36,531 bases of DNA from Massilia sp. YIM B02763 (GTDB lineage: Bacteria > Pseudomonadota > Gammaproteobacteria > Burkholderiales > Burkholderiaceae_D). Numbering within the stretch: the stretch's first letter is position 1; each line of letters starts with the position of its first letter. The stretch lies in the NCBI RefSeq assembly GCF_030412015.1, contig NZ_JASNRD010000013.1:128518-165048 (forward strand), given 5' to 3'. A model generated the notes under the pieces. It had not been told where the DNA came from. It was given only the letters and a program-made list of their open reading frames with translations, and ran no database searches. Below are positions 8,218 to 16,532 of this stretch, piece by piece. The translations under genes were made by a program, and so were the position numbers.

Positions 8218-11200
8218 TGGAAGTCGATAACAACACCTCCGAACAAGCGGCGCCGCCGACAGGACACAAACCGCGGCGCTGGCCGCGCCGCGTCGCGATC
8301 GGCGCCGCCGTCACCGTCGTGGTGCTCGGCGGCGTGGTCTGGTACCTGGGCCGCGAGACGACGCTGCAGATGATCGCCCAGCGCGTCGCCAATGCCAGCG
8401 GCGGCGCGCTGACGCTGTCCGGCGTCTCCGGCTCGCTGTACGGCCGCATGCACGTGGACCGCATCGTGTTCCGCACCGAGACCCAGCTGATCACGGCGAA
8501 CACCGTCGACATCGACTGGAAGCCCTGGCAGTTCCTGTCCAGCGGCGTCGAAATCAACCAGCTGTATGCCGCGTCGCTGCGCCTGGAGACGCTCAAGGAA
8601 ACGGACGAGAAGTCGACGATGCCCACGCGCCTGGCGCCGCCGTTCAAGATCGCCGTCGAGGATGCCCGCCTGGCCAAGCTGGTCATGGTCAACAAGGGCG
8701 CCTCGACCGAGATCGACGACATCCGCGCGCGCCTGCACGGCGACAAGCAGCAGTGGAAGCTCGACTACGCGGGCGCCTCCACGCCCTGGGGCCAGGTCAA
8801 GGCCAACGGCACCATCGCCAACACGCTGCCCTACAAGCTGGACCTGAACGCGAGCCTGAGCCAGACCCAGGCCCCGCCCCCGGCGGCAAAGCCGGGCGAG
8901 CCCGCACCTGCGGTGACACCGGCCAACCTGGGCGCCCAGCTCACCGTGCACGCGGGCGGCGACCTGCAACGCACCGTCATCGACGCCAGCGGCAAGGCCG
9001 CGCGCGCGCAGGGCAGCGGCCAGCTCGTGCTGGCGCCGTTCGCGGACCTCCCGCTCCAGGCGTTCAAGCTCGATGCGCGCAACATCGACCCCGGCTTCTT
9101 CAGCCCTTCGCTGCCGACGGCGGACCTGAACCTGAACGTGGCCGTGCGCCTCGACCCGGACCGCAAGCTGGCGGGCACGGTCGACCTCAAAAACGACGGC
9201 CCGACCGGCACGCTCGACCAGCAGCGCCTGCCGCTGCGCGCCATGCGCGGCCAGTTGAGCGGCAACCTGGATGCGCCCGTCATCTCCGACGTCCTGATCG
9301 ACCTGGGCGCGGCCGGCCGCTTCACGGGCCAGGGCGGCGTGCAGCGCGGCCCCAACGAGGAGGGTCTCGGCACCGCCGAATTCGCGCTGCACACGGACCG
9401 CTTCGACCTGCACGAAATCCAGGCCAGCATGAAGCCGACGAAGATCGCCGGCGACCTGCGCATCGCGAACACGCAGGACACGCAGACGCTGAACATCAAC
9501 CTGTCGGACGCCGGCATGCGCCTGGTGGCCGAGGCGGCGCTGAACAACAACGTGCTGACCGTGCGCGACGCGCGCCTGACGGCCGGCCGCAGCAGCGTGC
9601 GCGTGACGGGCAATGCCAACCTGCTCGACAAGAAGCCGTTCAAGGTCAATGCCGTCGCCAGCCGCTTCAACCCGGCCGACTTCGGCGACTTCCCGCAGGC
9701 CGACATCAATGCCGAAGTGAATGCGGCTGGCGCGCTGTCCCCGCAGTGGCAGGTGAACGCGGACTTCGCGGTGAAGCAGAGCCGCCTGTTCGACCAGGCG
9801 CTATCCGGCCGCGGCAAGCTGACGGCCGACGCCACCCACGTCGACAATGTCGACGCCAGCCTGGCGCTGGGCCAGAACACGGTCGACGTGCGCGGCGCCT
9901 TCGGGCGCGAGGGCGAACGCCTGTCGTGGCGCGTCGACGGCCGCCAGCTGGCCGCGCTGCGCTCGGACCTGTACGGCGCCGTGCAGGCCAATGGCGTCGT
10001 CACCGGCACCATGCAGGCGCCGCGCACCACCTTCGAGGTCGATGCGCGCAGCCTGGGCTGGGTGGCAAAGGAACGCAAGGCCAACGAAGGCCGCCTGCAT
10101 GCGAGCGGCGAAGCCTGGCTGGGCGGCAAGGCGGACGCGCGCATCGTCGAGGTGCGCGCCAAGGGCGACATGCAGCGCCTGAACCCGGCCGCCTTCGGCT
10201 CGCCGCTGGCCGGCAGCATCAACGGCACGTTCGACGCCAGCGGGCGCACGGGCGAGAACATGGGCGGCTCCGTCAACCTGGCGCTGCAGCAGTCGACGCT
10301 GTCGAACTCCCCGCTGTGGGGCTACGCGAAACTCACGGCCGACAAGCGCCACGTGTCCGACGCCGACGTCGACCTGCACCTGGGCGGCAACGTGGTCGCC
10401 GCCAAGGGCGCCTTCGGCAGCGGCCGCGACACGCTGAACTGGCGCATCGACGCGCCGCAGCTGGGCGCACTGGGTCCCGACTTCGGCGGCCTGCTGCGCG
10501 GCTCCGGCACGCTGTCCGGCACCATGGACACGCCGTCGCTGACGGCATCGCTGGAAGGCCAGAAGCTGCGCATGGCCGGCCAGTCGGTGGGCAGCCTGCG
10601 CGCCAGCGCCAACCTCGGTTCCGGCCGCGGCGCCAGCGACCCGCTCGCCCTCGACGTGCAGGTGGCCGACTACGCCAGCAGCGCCGCCAACGGTTCGGGC
10701 GAGCAGACCCGCATCGCCAGCGCGCGCCTGCAGTCGACCGGCACGCGCGGCGCCCACACGATCAGCGCGGCCGCGCGCGGCGACATGTTCGACGCCGCCG
10801 TCGCCGTGCACGGCGGCTGGAACAACAATGCCTGGACCGGTAGCCTCGATACGCTGACCAACCGCGGCCGCTATGCCTTGACGCTGGCCGCGCCGGCGCC
10901 GCTGCGTATCGCGGCGCCGGCCGGCAGCGGCGTGGCCGGTCTCGCCAATCCCTCGCAAATCGCGTTCACCAATGCCACCATCCGCCTGCCGGCCGGCTCG
11001 ATCACGGTCGAGTCGCTGCAGAAGGACGGCGCGCGCTGGACCAGCCGCGGCGGCGCCACAGGCGTGCCGGTCAGCTACCTGACGCAGGCCTCGGACGCCG
11101 TGCGCCAGAACCTGCGCGGCGACATGACCATCGGCGCGCAATGGGCGCTCGACCTGCGCGCACCGAGCAGCGCCGGCGCGGTGCCCGCGCTGGACGGCAA

Positions 11201-12716
11201 CCTGCACGTGTTCCGCGAAGGGGGCGACCTGATCGCGGGCGACACGGCGCCGGTGAAGCTGGGCCTGCGCACGCTCGACCTGCGCGCCGACGTCGCCGGC
11301 GGCGCCCTGCGCGCCCAGCTGGGCGTGGACGGCACGCGCATCGGCAATGCCAAGGTGGACGCCACGGCCCAGCTGATCCGCGGCATGGTCGACAACGACA
11401 GCCCGCTGAAGCTCTCGGCCGAAGCCAACCTCGGTTCGCTCGCATGGGTGTCGCCCCTCATCGGCCAGCCGGGCCTGGAAGTCGACGGCGCCCTGCGCGC
11501 CAGCGTGACGGGCACGGGCACCGTCGGCGCCCCCACGCTCAACGGCGGTATCAACGGCGAAGGCCTGGCCGTGCGCTGGCCGGACCAGGGCCTGCGCCTG
11601 CGCAACGGCACCCTGCGCGCCACGCTGGCCGGCGACCAGCTGCAATTACAGCGCTTCTCCCTGGAAGGCAACAGCGGCCGCGCCAGCCTGGAAGGCAATG
11701 TGCGCTTTGCCGGCGCCCAGGCGGCGATGGACCTGCGCCTCGTGGCCGACAAGCTGGAAGCGCTGTCGCGCCCGGACCGCACCGTGATCGTCAGCGGCCA
11801 GGCCTCCGTGGTGCGCGACGCGAACCGCTTCGCCGTCGAAGGCAAGTTCCGCGCCGACCGCGCGCTGGTCGAATTCGCGCCGCAGGACCGCCCCACGCTG
11901 TCGGACGACGTGATCGTGCTGGGCCGCGGCACGCAGAAGCCGACGGCGGCAAAGAAAGAGAGGGAAGTGCCGCTGACGGTCGACCTGACGGCCGACCTGG
12001 GTGACGACTTCCACGTGCGCGGCCTGGGCGCCGACGCCTACCTGGCCGGCGCCGTGCAGCTGCGCATGGTCGGCGACGGCCCGCCGCGCCTGAACGGCAG
12101 CGTGCGCACCGTCAGCGGCACCTATGCCGCCTACGGCCAGCGCCTGTCGATCGAACGCGGCGTGGTCACCTTCAGCGGCCCGTACGACAATCCGTCGATC
12201 GACGTGCTCGCGGTGCGCAAGCGCCCGGACGGCGAACAGCTCAGCGAGACCAACGTCGAAGCGGGCGTGCAGGTGCGCGGCACGGCGCTGGCGCCGTCGG
12301 CCACGCTGGTGTCGACGCCGAACGTGTCCGACAGCGACAAGCTGTCCTGGCTGGTGCTGGGCCACGGCATGGAATCGACGACCGGTAACGAAGCGGGCGT
12401 GCTGAGCGCGGCGGCCGGCGCCCTGCTGGGCGGCAAGGGCGGCACCGGCGGCATCACCAGCAAGCTGGCCAATTCGCTGGGCCTGGACGAACTGGGCGTG
12501 CGCCAGGGCGCGGGCCAGGCCAGCGGCCTGGAAAGCACCGTGGTCACGGTGGGCAAGCGCATCTCTTCGCGCCTGTACCTGAGCTTCGAACAGGGTGCCG
12601 CCACCGCCTCGAGCGTGGTGCGCCTGCGCTACAAGATCAATCCGCGCATCACGCTGCAGCTGCAGACGGGGACCAACACGGCGCTGGATGCCTTGTATTC
12701 GTGGTCGTTTGACTAA
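8217..12716 (+). CDS. tamB: Translocation/assembly protein TamB (AsmA-like, DUF490)
   Basis: This is the inner-membrane partner of TamA, 1499 residues. A short cytoplasmic, basic N-terminus is followed by one transmembrane anchor (about 26-44, AIGAAVTVVVLGGVVWYLG). A very long periplasmic region follows, made of repetitive beta-strand segments of the AsmA/TamB/VPS13-like type that form a hydrophobic groove across the periplasm. The C-terminal 350 residues or so match the conserved DUF490/TamB domain, including the strand-rich GTYAAYGQRLSIERG segment and the final LYSWSFD. The start ATG overlaps the tamA stop (TGATG), implying translational coupling. Length is somewhat above that of E. coli TamB. 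The same frame happens to be open upstream across tamA, but that part overlaps real coding sequence and has no start signals. Confidence 0.94.
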   Translation: MEVDNNTSEQAAPPTGHKPRRWPRRVAIGAAVTVVVLGGVVWYLGRETTLQMIAQRVANASGGALTLSGVSGSLYGRMHVDRIVFRTETQLITANTVDIDWKPWQFLSSGVEINQLYAASLRLETLKETDEKSTMPTRLAPPFKIAVEDARLAKLVMVNKGASTEIDDIRARLHGDKQQWKLDYAGASTPWGQVKANGTIANTLPYKLDLNASLSQTQAPPPAAKPGEPAPAVTPANLGAQLTVHAGGDLQRTVIDASGKAARAQGSGQLVLAPFADLPLQAFKLDARNIDPGFFSPSLPTADLNLNVAVRLDPDRKLAGTVDLKNDGPTGTLDQQRLPLRAMRGQLSGNLDAPVISDVLIDLGAAGRFTGQGGVQRGPNEEGLGTAEFALHTDRFDLHEIQASMKPTKIAGDLRIANTQDTQTLNINLSDAGMRLVAEAALNNNVLTVRDARLTAGRSSVRVTGNANLLDKKPFKVNAVASRFNPADFGDFPQADINAEVNAAGALSPQWQVNADFAVKQSRLFDQALSGRGKLTADATHVDNVDASLALGQNTVDVRGAFGREGERLSWRVDGRQLAALRSDLYGAVQANGVVTGTMQAPRTTFEVDARSLGWVAKERKANEGRLHASGEAWLGGKADARIVEVRAKGDMQRLNPAAFGSPLAGSINGTFDASGRTGENMGGSVNLALQQSTLSNSPLWGYAKLTADKRHVSDADVDLHLGGNVVAAKGAFGSGRDTLNWRIDAPQLGALGPDFGGLLRGSGTLSGTMDTPSLTASLEGQKLRMAGQSVGSLRASANLGSGRGASDPLALDVQVADYASSAANGSGEQTRIASARLQSTGTRGAHTISAAARGDMFDAAVAVHGGWNNNAWTGSLDTLTNRGRYALTLAAPAPLRIAAPAGSGVAGLANPSQIAFTNATIRLPAGSITVESLQKDGARWTSRGGATGVPVSYLTQASDAVRQNLRGDMTIGAQWALDLRAPSSAGAVPALDGNLHVFREGGDLIAGDTAPVKLGLRTLDLRADVAGGALRAQLGVDGTRIGNAKVDATAQLIRGMVDNDSPLKLSAEANLGSLAWVSPLIGQPGLEVDGALRASVTGTGTVGAPTLNGGINGEGLAVRWPDQGLRLRNGTLRATLAGDQLQLQRFSLEGNSGRASLEGNVRFAGAQAAMDLRLVADKLEALSRPDRTVIVSGQASVVRDANRFAVEGKFRADRALVEFAPQDRPTLSDDVIVLGRGTQKPTAAKKEREVPLTVDLTADLGDDFHVRGLGADAYLAGAVQLRMVGDGPPRLNGSVRTVSGTYAAYGQRLSIERGVVTFSGPYDNPSIDVLAVRKRPDGEQLSETNVEAGVQVRGTALAPSATLVSTPNVSDSDKLSWLVLGHGMESTTGNEAGVLSAAAGALLGGKGGTGGITSKLANSLGLDELGVRQGAGQASGLESTVVTVGKRISSRLYLSFEQGAATASSVVRLRYKINPRITLQLQTGTNTALDALYSWSFD

Positions 12717-12721
12717 TTGAG

Positions 12722-12810
12722 CCGTCGTCCCTGCGCAGGCAGGGACCCAATTTCTGCGTGCGTTGCTGGCACGGTCAGAAATTGGCCCCCCGCCTGCGCG
12801 GGGGCGACGG
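12722..12810. repeat. Large inverted repeat between tamB and the SDR gene
   Basis: Left arm 12722-12756 and right arm 12776-12810 are imperfect inverted copies (outer CCGTCGTCCC / GGGGCGACGG, inner CCAATTTCTG / CAGAAATTGG), separated by 19 bases. Each arm also folds on itself: GTCCCTGCGCAGGCAGGGAC on the left and the CCCCCGCCTGCGCGGGGG core on the right. The sequence differs from the TAGGGTGGACGG family, so this is a second class of interspersed hairpin. It lies between convergent stops, five bases after tamB ends and one base before the SDR stop, and probably terminates both transcripts. Confidence 0.8.
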
Positions 12811-12811
12811 G

Positions 12812-13705
12812 TCAGCGCGGAAAATAGCGCTCGCTGTCCACATCCTCCAGCAGCGTCGCCCCTTCCGGCGCCCACCCCAGCACCTCCCTCGTCCAGCCGC
12901 TCGCTGCCGGCGCATCGATCGCGGCGAAACGCGCGAACCAGCCGAAGTGCTGCTCCGCTTCTTCGCTACTCACACTCGCCGACGGCACGCCCAGCCGGCG
13001 CGCGATGGCCTCGGCGATCGCGCGGAACGGCACGCCCTCTTCCGCCACCGCGTGATAACGCGCGCCCCTTGCAGCGCGCTCGATCGCCAGGCGGTACACG
13101 CGCGCCGCATCGACGCGGTGCACGGCGGGCCAGCGGTTGCCTCCCTCGCCGACGTACGCCGCGAGACCCTTGGCACGCGCGGTCCCGACCAGGATCGGCA
13201 CGAAGCCGTGGTCCCCCTCGCCGTGCACGGACGGCGGCAGGCGCACGACGGAAGCGTGCACGCCGCGCGCGGCCAGCGCTTCCGCTGCGTGTTCCGAGGC
13301 GCGCGGGAAGGCCTCGATGACGGGATGCGGCGCATCCCCCTCGGTCGCCAGGCGGCCCGGCGCGACGAGGGCCGTTCCCGACGTCACCAGCAGCGGCTTC
13401 GCCGTGCCTTCCAGGGCGGCGCCCAGCGCCTCGATGGCGCGCTTGTCCAGCGCGCAGCTTTCTGCAAAGCGGGAAAAGTCGTGGTTGAAGCCCGTGTGGA
13501 TGACGCCGTCCGACGCGCGCGCCCCCTGCCCCAGGCCGTCCACGTCCTCGAGCGCGCCGCGCAGCACCTGGGCGCCCATCCTTTCCAGCCGTGCCACGCC
13601 CTCGTCAGAGCGCGCCAGTCCCAGCACCTCGTGGCCATTCCTCATCAACTCCTCGACGACGGCCGCGCCGACGAAGCCGGTGGCGCCGGTAACGAAAATT
13701 CGCAT
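12812..13705 (-). CDS. NAD(P)-dependent epimerase/SDR-family oxidoreductase
   Basis: The 297-residue protein is an extended/atypical short-chain dehydrogenase. The N-terminal Rossmann motif is VTGATGFVGAAVVEEL (residues 5-20), and a nucleotide-binding Arg follows the second strand (LARSDEG). A GVIHTGFNHD segment follows, resembling members annotated as NAD-dependent epimerase/dehydratase. The canonical YxxxK catalytic pair is not obvious at the expected place; SGTALVAPG and the following region replace it, so the reaction is uncertain. It may be a redox enzyme with a modified active site. The start ATG at 13705 has AAGGAG seven bases upstream. The gene is divergent from a MmyB-type regulator, a common pairing in which the regulator controls the oxidoreductase. 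Confidence 0.85.
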   Translation of the reverse strand: MRIFVTGATGFVGAAVVEELMRNGHEVLGLARSDEGVARLERMGAQVLRGALEDVDGLGQGARASDGVIHTGFNHDFSRFAESCALDKRAIEALGAALEGTAKPLLVTSGTALVAPGRLATEGDAPHPVIEAFPRASEHAAEALAARGVHASVVRLPPSVHGEGDHGFVPILVGTARAKGLAAYVGEGGNRWPAVHRVDAARVYRLAIERAARGARYHAVAEEGVPFRAIAEAIARRLGVPSASVSSEEAEQHFGWFARFAAIDAPAASGWTREVLGWAPEGATLLEDVDSERYFPR

Positions 13706-13773
13706 GGTGTTCTCCTTTGTTTGTGGATGTCCATTACTATCTGCGCTGGGCCCATGGGGGTAAAGTAGTGACT

Positions 13774-13787
13774 TTATACTGGTATAA
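13774..13787. promoter_or_regulatory. Palindromic operator/promoter between the SDR gene and its regulator
   Basis: A perfect inverted repeat, TTATAC-TG-GTATAA, sits in the 93-base divergent gap. It contains -10-like hexamers in both directions: TATACT on the plus strand at 13775-13780 and TATAAA on the minus strand at 13778-13773. Convincing -35 boxes were not found. The symmetry and its position 12 bases before the regulator start suggest a binding site for the adjacent HTH regulator controlling both genes. Confidence 0.5.
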
Positions 13788-13798
13788 GGACTGACAGG

Positions 13799-14647
13799 AT
13801 GGACTTGCCGATCGCACGCGCGAGGGAGAACGATCACCCGCTGGGCGACTACCTGAAGGACCGCCGTGCCCGCATCGACCCGGTGGCGCTGGGCTATCCG
13901 GCCGCGCGCCGGCGCACGCCGGGACTGCGGCGCGAGGAAGTGGCGCAGCGCGCCCACATCAGCGCCACCTGGTACACCTGGCTGGAACAGGGCCGCGGCG
14001 GCGCGCCGTCCGCCGAGGTGCTGGAGCGGATCGCCCGCGCCCTCATGCTGACCGGGGCCGAGCGCGACCACCTGTTCCTGCTGGCGCTGGGCCGTCCGCC
14101 GGAACCGCGCTACCAGCCCGAGGCCGGCATGTCGCCGCGCGTGCAGCGCGTGCTCGACGCCCTCCCGACGAGTCCCGCCTTCGTCAAGACGCTGACCTGG
14201 GACGTGGTCGCCTGGAACCGCGCCGCCGACGCCGTGTTCGGCTACAGCGGCGTCCCCGCCGGCGAGCGCAACATCCTGCGCCGCATCTTCGGCGCGCGCG
14301 GCCGCCTGAGCAACGGGATCGACTGGGAAAAGGTGGCGCGCTTCGTCGTGGCCGCCTTCCGCGCCGACGCCGCGCGCACCAGCGCCAGCGCCGAAGCGCG
14401 GGCCGACGTCGACGCGCTGGTACGCGAGCTGTCCGAGCGCAGCCCGGAATTCGCCGCCTTCTGGCGCGACAACGACGTGCGCAGCTTCGGCGAGGGCACG
14501 AAGCACCTGCACCATCCGGTGGCAGGCGTCATCGCGATGGAGTATTCGTCGTTCACGGTCGACGGCCGGACCGACCTGGGCATGGTGGTCTACAACCCGG
14601 CGACGCAGGACGACGTCGACAAGGTGCGCCGGCTCATGGCTTGCTGA
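13799..14647 (+). CDS. XRE-family transcriptional regulator with MmyB-like ligand domain
   Basis: Residues about 13-90 form a Cro/C1-type helix-turn-helix with the family signature RRTPGLRREEVAQRAHISATWYTWLEQGR. Residues about 110-275 match the MmyB-like, PAS-related ligand-binding domain: WDVVAWNRAADAVFG near its start, then the conserved NILRRIF and the HHPVAG-like segment. The 282-residue length is typical. Members of this type are usually coded beside SDR or other oxidoreductase genes and sense small, often hydrophobic, molecules; the divergent SDR gene fits that pattern. The ATG at 13799 follows GGACTGACAGG. Its 3' end overlaps the stop of the convergent hydrolase gene by 14 bases. Confidence 0.93.
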   Translation: MDLPIARARENDHPLGDYLKDRRARIDPVALGYPAARRRTPGLRREEVAQRAHISATWYTWLEQGRGGAPSAEVLERIARALMLTGAERDHLFLLALGRPPEPRYQPEAGMSPRVQRVLDALPTSPAFVKTLTWDVVAWNRAADAVFGYSGVPAGERNILRRIFGARGRLSNGIDWEKVARFVVAAFRADAARTSASAEARADVDALVRELSERSPEFAAFWRDNDVRSFGEGTKHLHHPVAGVIAMEYSSFTVDGRTDLGMVVYNPATQDDVDKVRRLMAC

Positions 14648-15605
14648 CGGCCGGCACGCCGCGCAGGAAGGCCACGATGGCCGGCGCGAGCTTCGGGTGC
14701 AGCGGCAGCGACGGGTCGCCGTAGGAGGCCATCTGGCGCTGCGGATCGTCCGGCACCTCCTTGAGGACGTGGTTCATGCCCGGGATGATGGCCAGCGCGG
14801 CGTCCGGCTTGGCCTTCGCCAGCGCCTGCGCCTCGTCGACACCGACCTGGATGTCCGTCGTGCCCTGCACGACCAGCACCGGCACGCGCAAGGCGACGAT
14901 CCGTTCGGCCGGCACGTACTTCATCCACGAGATCAGGTAAGGCTGCACGCTGGGCCGGTACAGGGCCGCCAGCGCGGGCGGCACGTCGGCGTCCGTCGCG
15001 CCCCGCTCTAGCGCGGCCAGGATGCGGTTGCTGGCCGCGAGCAGGTCGGGCGGCAGCTTGTCCGCCAACTGGGTCCGCAGCGCGGCGCCCGCGTTGCGGG
15101 CCAGGCCGGCGATCGACACGTAGGCATTGGCGCCCGCGCGCTGCGCGGCCAGCATGCCGACCAGCGAACCTTCGCTGTGGCCCAGCACGATCACGGGGCC
15201 GAAGCGCGGATCTCCCTTCAGCCTGGCGACCCAGGCCGCGGCATCGTCGACATAGGTGTCGAAGCGCAGCGCCGACTCGGCGGGACCGGCGGCCCTGCTG
15301 GCCGCGATGCCGCGCTTGTCGTAGCGCACCGAGGCGAAGCCGGCATCCGCGAGGGCCGCGGCCAGCAGCTTGATGCTGTCGTTGCGCGTTTGCGGCACGG
15401 GGCCGTTGCCGTCGCGGTCCGTCGGTCCGGAGCCGGACACCAGCAAGACCACCGGCACCTTGGCGCCGGCAGGCAGGTTCAGGGTACCCGCCAGCGTGCC
15501 CGTGGGCGTGGCGAGATCGATGGCCTGTTCGGCCGCCTTGGCGGCCTGCGCCGCCAGTACCAGCATGCACAAGGGCAGCAGCAGCCGCGCCACGGACTTC
15601 CTCAT
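14634..15605 (-). CDS. Secreted alpha/beta hydrolase
   Basis: A 323-residue alpha/beta-hydrolase fold protein with a signal peptide (residues 1-24, likely cleavage near AKA). The nucleophile elbow GHSEGS places Ser144 as catalytic serine. The other triad members are probably Asp251 (GTTDIQV) and His279 (GMNHVLK). An oxyanion-region SGSGPTDRDGN (57-67) and the YDKRG motif (95-99) are typical of the dienelactone-hydrolase-like/YqkD-like esterases. The substrate is unknown; an exported esterase or peptidase is likely. The start is set by GAGGAGGAACG directly before ATG at 15605. The stop lies inside the end of the convergent regulator gene. Confidence 0.88.
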   Translation of the reverse strand: MRKSVARLLLPLCMLVLAAQAAKAAEQAIDLATPTGTLAGTLNLPAGAKVPVVLLVSGSGPTDRDGNGPVPQTRNDSIKLLAAALADAGFASVRYDKRGIAASRAAGPAESALRFDTYVDDAAAWVARLKGDPRFGPVIVLGHSEGSLVGMLAAQRAGANAYVSIAGLARNAGAALRTQLADKLPPDLLAASNRILAALERGATDADVPPALAALYRPSVQPYLISWMKYVPAERIVALRVPVLVVQGTTDIQVGVDEAQALAKAKPDAALAIIPGMNHVLKEVPDDPQRQMASYGDPSLPLHPKLAPAIVAFLRGVPAVSKP

Positions 15606-15715
15606 CGTTCCTCCTCGCATTTCGCGTCGTCATTCGGCCCATCGTCGGTCGATGGCGGTCCCATCGTAGTTTCTCGGGATGCAAGGGTCAATGCGCGGAG
15701 GGTATGGCCGACGGA

Positions 15716-15895
15716 TCAGTGCAGGCGACGGCGAGCGGCGATGCTCGGATTCGGATCCGTCACCGGCGGCTCGTCGTTCATGGGCGTGCGGATCGGCGGC
15801 TGGTGCGGATCGGCCGGTTCGAACGGGTCTTCGGACGGTTCCTCGACGGGGACCGGGTCGGGGGCGCGGTGCGCTTCGATGGCGGTGGCAAACAT
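15716..15895 (-). CDS. Small proline/acidic-rich protein, 59 aa
   Basis: The start ATG at 15895 follows TTGAGGAGTCCGCC, a strong ribosome binding site with normal spacing. The peptide is rich in Pro, Asp and Glu in its middle (PDPVPVEEPSEDPFEPADP) and ends in a basic RRRLH tail. It has no signal peptide or membrane segment and is predicted to be disordered. Its style resembles the proline-rich mini-protein at 4518-4742, with PP-x-x pairs and an NP-rich tail, though they do not align along their length. Function unknown; the call rests on the start signals and on codon use. Confidence 0.5.
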   Translation of the reverse strand: MFATAIEAHRAPDPVPVEEPSEDPFEPADPHQPPIRTPMNDEPPVTDPNPSIAARRRLH

Positions 15896-15972
15896 GGCGG
15901 ACTCCTCAAGATGATGCCAAAACACTACCATGGCCGCCGTTTGGCCGCCGTCCCGCTGGCATCCGGCTGGAT

Positions 15973-15978
15973 TACAAT
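15973..15978 (+). promoter_or_regulatory. Putative -10 box of the CcdC-like pair
   Basis: TACAAT lies 26 bases before the ATG at 16005, with AAAGGG as ribosome binding site in between. The -35 region is not clear. This is the nearest plausible start for the bicistronic membrane-protein transcript, and it lies between two divergent genes. Confidence 0.35.
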
Positions 15979-16004
15979 GACGGATTCGACAGAAAGGGTC
16001 CGCC

Positions 16005-16532
16005 ATGATGACAACGCCGATGGTTGCCGCCGTCCTCGTCCCGCTCGTGCTGTGGCGGATGTACAGCCGCATCCGGCGCCTGACGAGCCGCCAGCGCTCG
16101 AAGACCTGGCGCCACCGCACCACCCTCGTGTTCTTCCCGCTGCTGGTACTGGTGCTGGGCGCCGTCAGCCTCAAGGGCGGCCTGCTGGGCATCGCGGCCC
16201 TGGCGGCCGGCCTGCCCGTGGGCGCCGTGCTGGGCCGCATCGCCATCAAGCGCACGCGCTTCGAGCAGGTCGGCGACGACTACTATTTCACGCCGCATGC
16301 GCCGATCGGCCTGGCGGTGGCCGCCCTGTTCACGGGCCGCATGGCCTGGCGCGCCTGGGGGTTCTACCAGGAGGGCGCGTTCCAGCACCCGGAAGCGTTC
16401 CAGCACCATGAATTCGTCAGCAACCCGCTGACCCTCGTCATCTTCGGCGTCCTCGCCGGTTACTACATGAGCTACGCGTTCGGCCTGCTGTCCTGGCGCC
16501 AGCGCAGCGCATCGCTTACTATCCCTGCATGA
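16005..16532 (+). CDS. CcdC/DUF1453-like integral membrane protein (copy 1)
   Basis: This 175-residue protein has four or five hydrophobic segments: about 7-17, 43-58, 60-78, 103-117 and 141-160. Short basic loops (RIRRLTSRQRSKTWRH) separate them. Family marks shared with the following gene are LVLWRMYSRI near the N-terminus, the IKRTRFE motif, DDYYFTP before the central helix, and YSFGL/YAFGL plus W-R-R-x near the C-terminus. Similar proteins are grouped with CcdC (DUF1453), whose founding member is next to cytochrome-c biogenesis genes in Bacillus; no cytochrome-c gene is seen here, so the role is open. Its TGA overlaps the next ATG (ATGA), indicating coupling. Confidence 0.8.
   Translation: MMTTPMVAAVLVPLVLWRMYSRIRRLTSRQRSKTWRHRTTLVFFPLLVLVLGAVSLKGGLLGIAALAAGLPVGAVLGRIAIKRTRFEQVGDDYYFTPHAPIGLAVAALFTGRMAWRAWGFYQEGAFQHPEAFQHHEFVSNPLTLVIFGVLAGYYMSYAFGLLSWRQRSASLTIPA

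Noticed and set aside
9801..11645. Long minus-strand frame inside tamB
   Set aside because: Low-complexity Gln/Ala/Gly/Arg composition typical of antisense shadows; no ribosome binding site or known domain.
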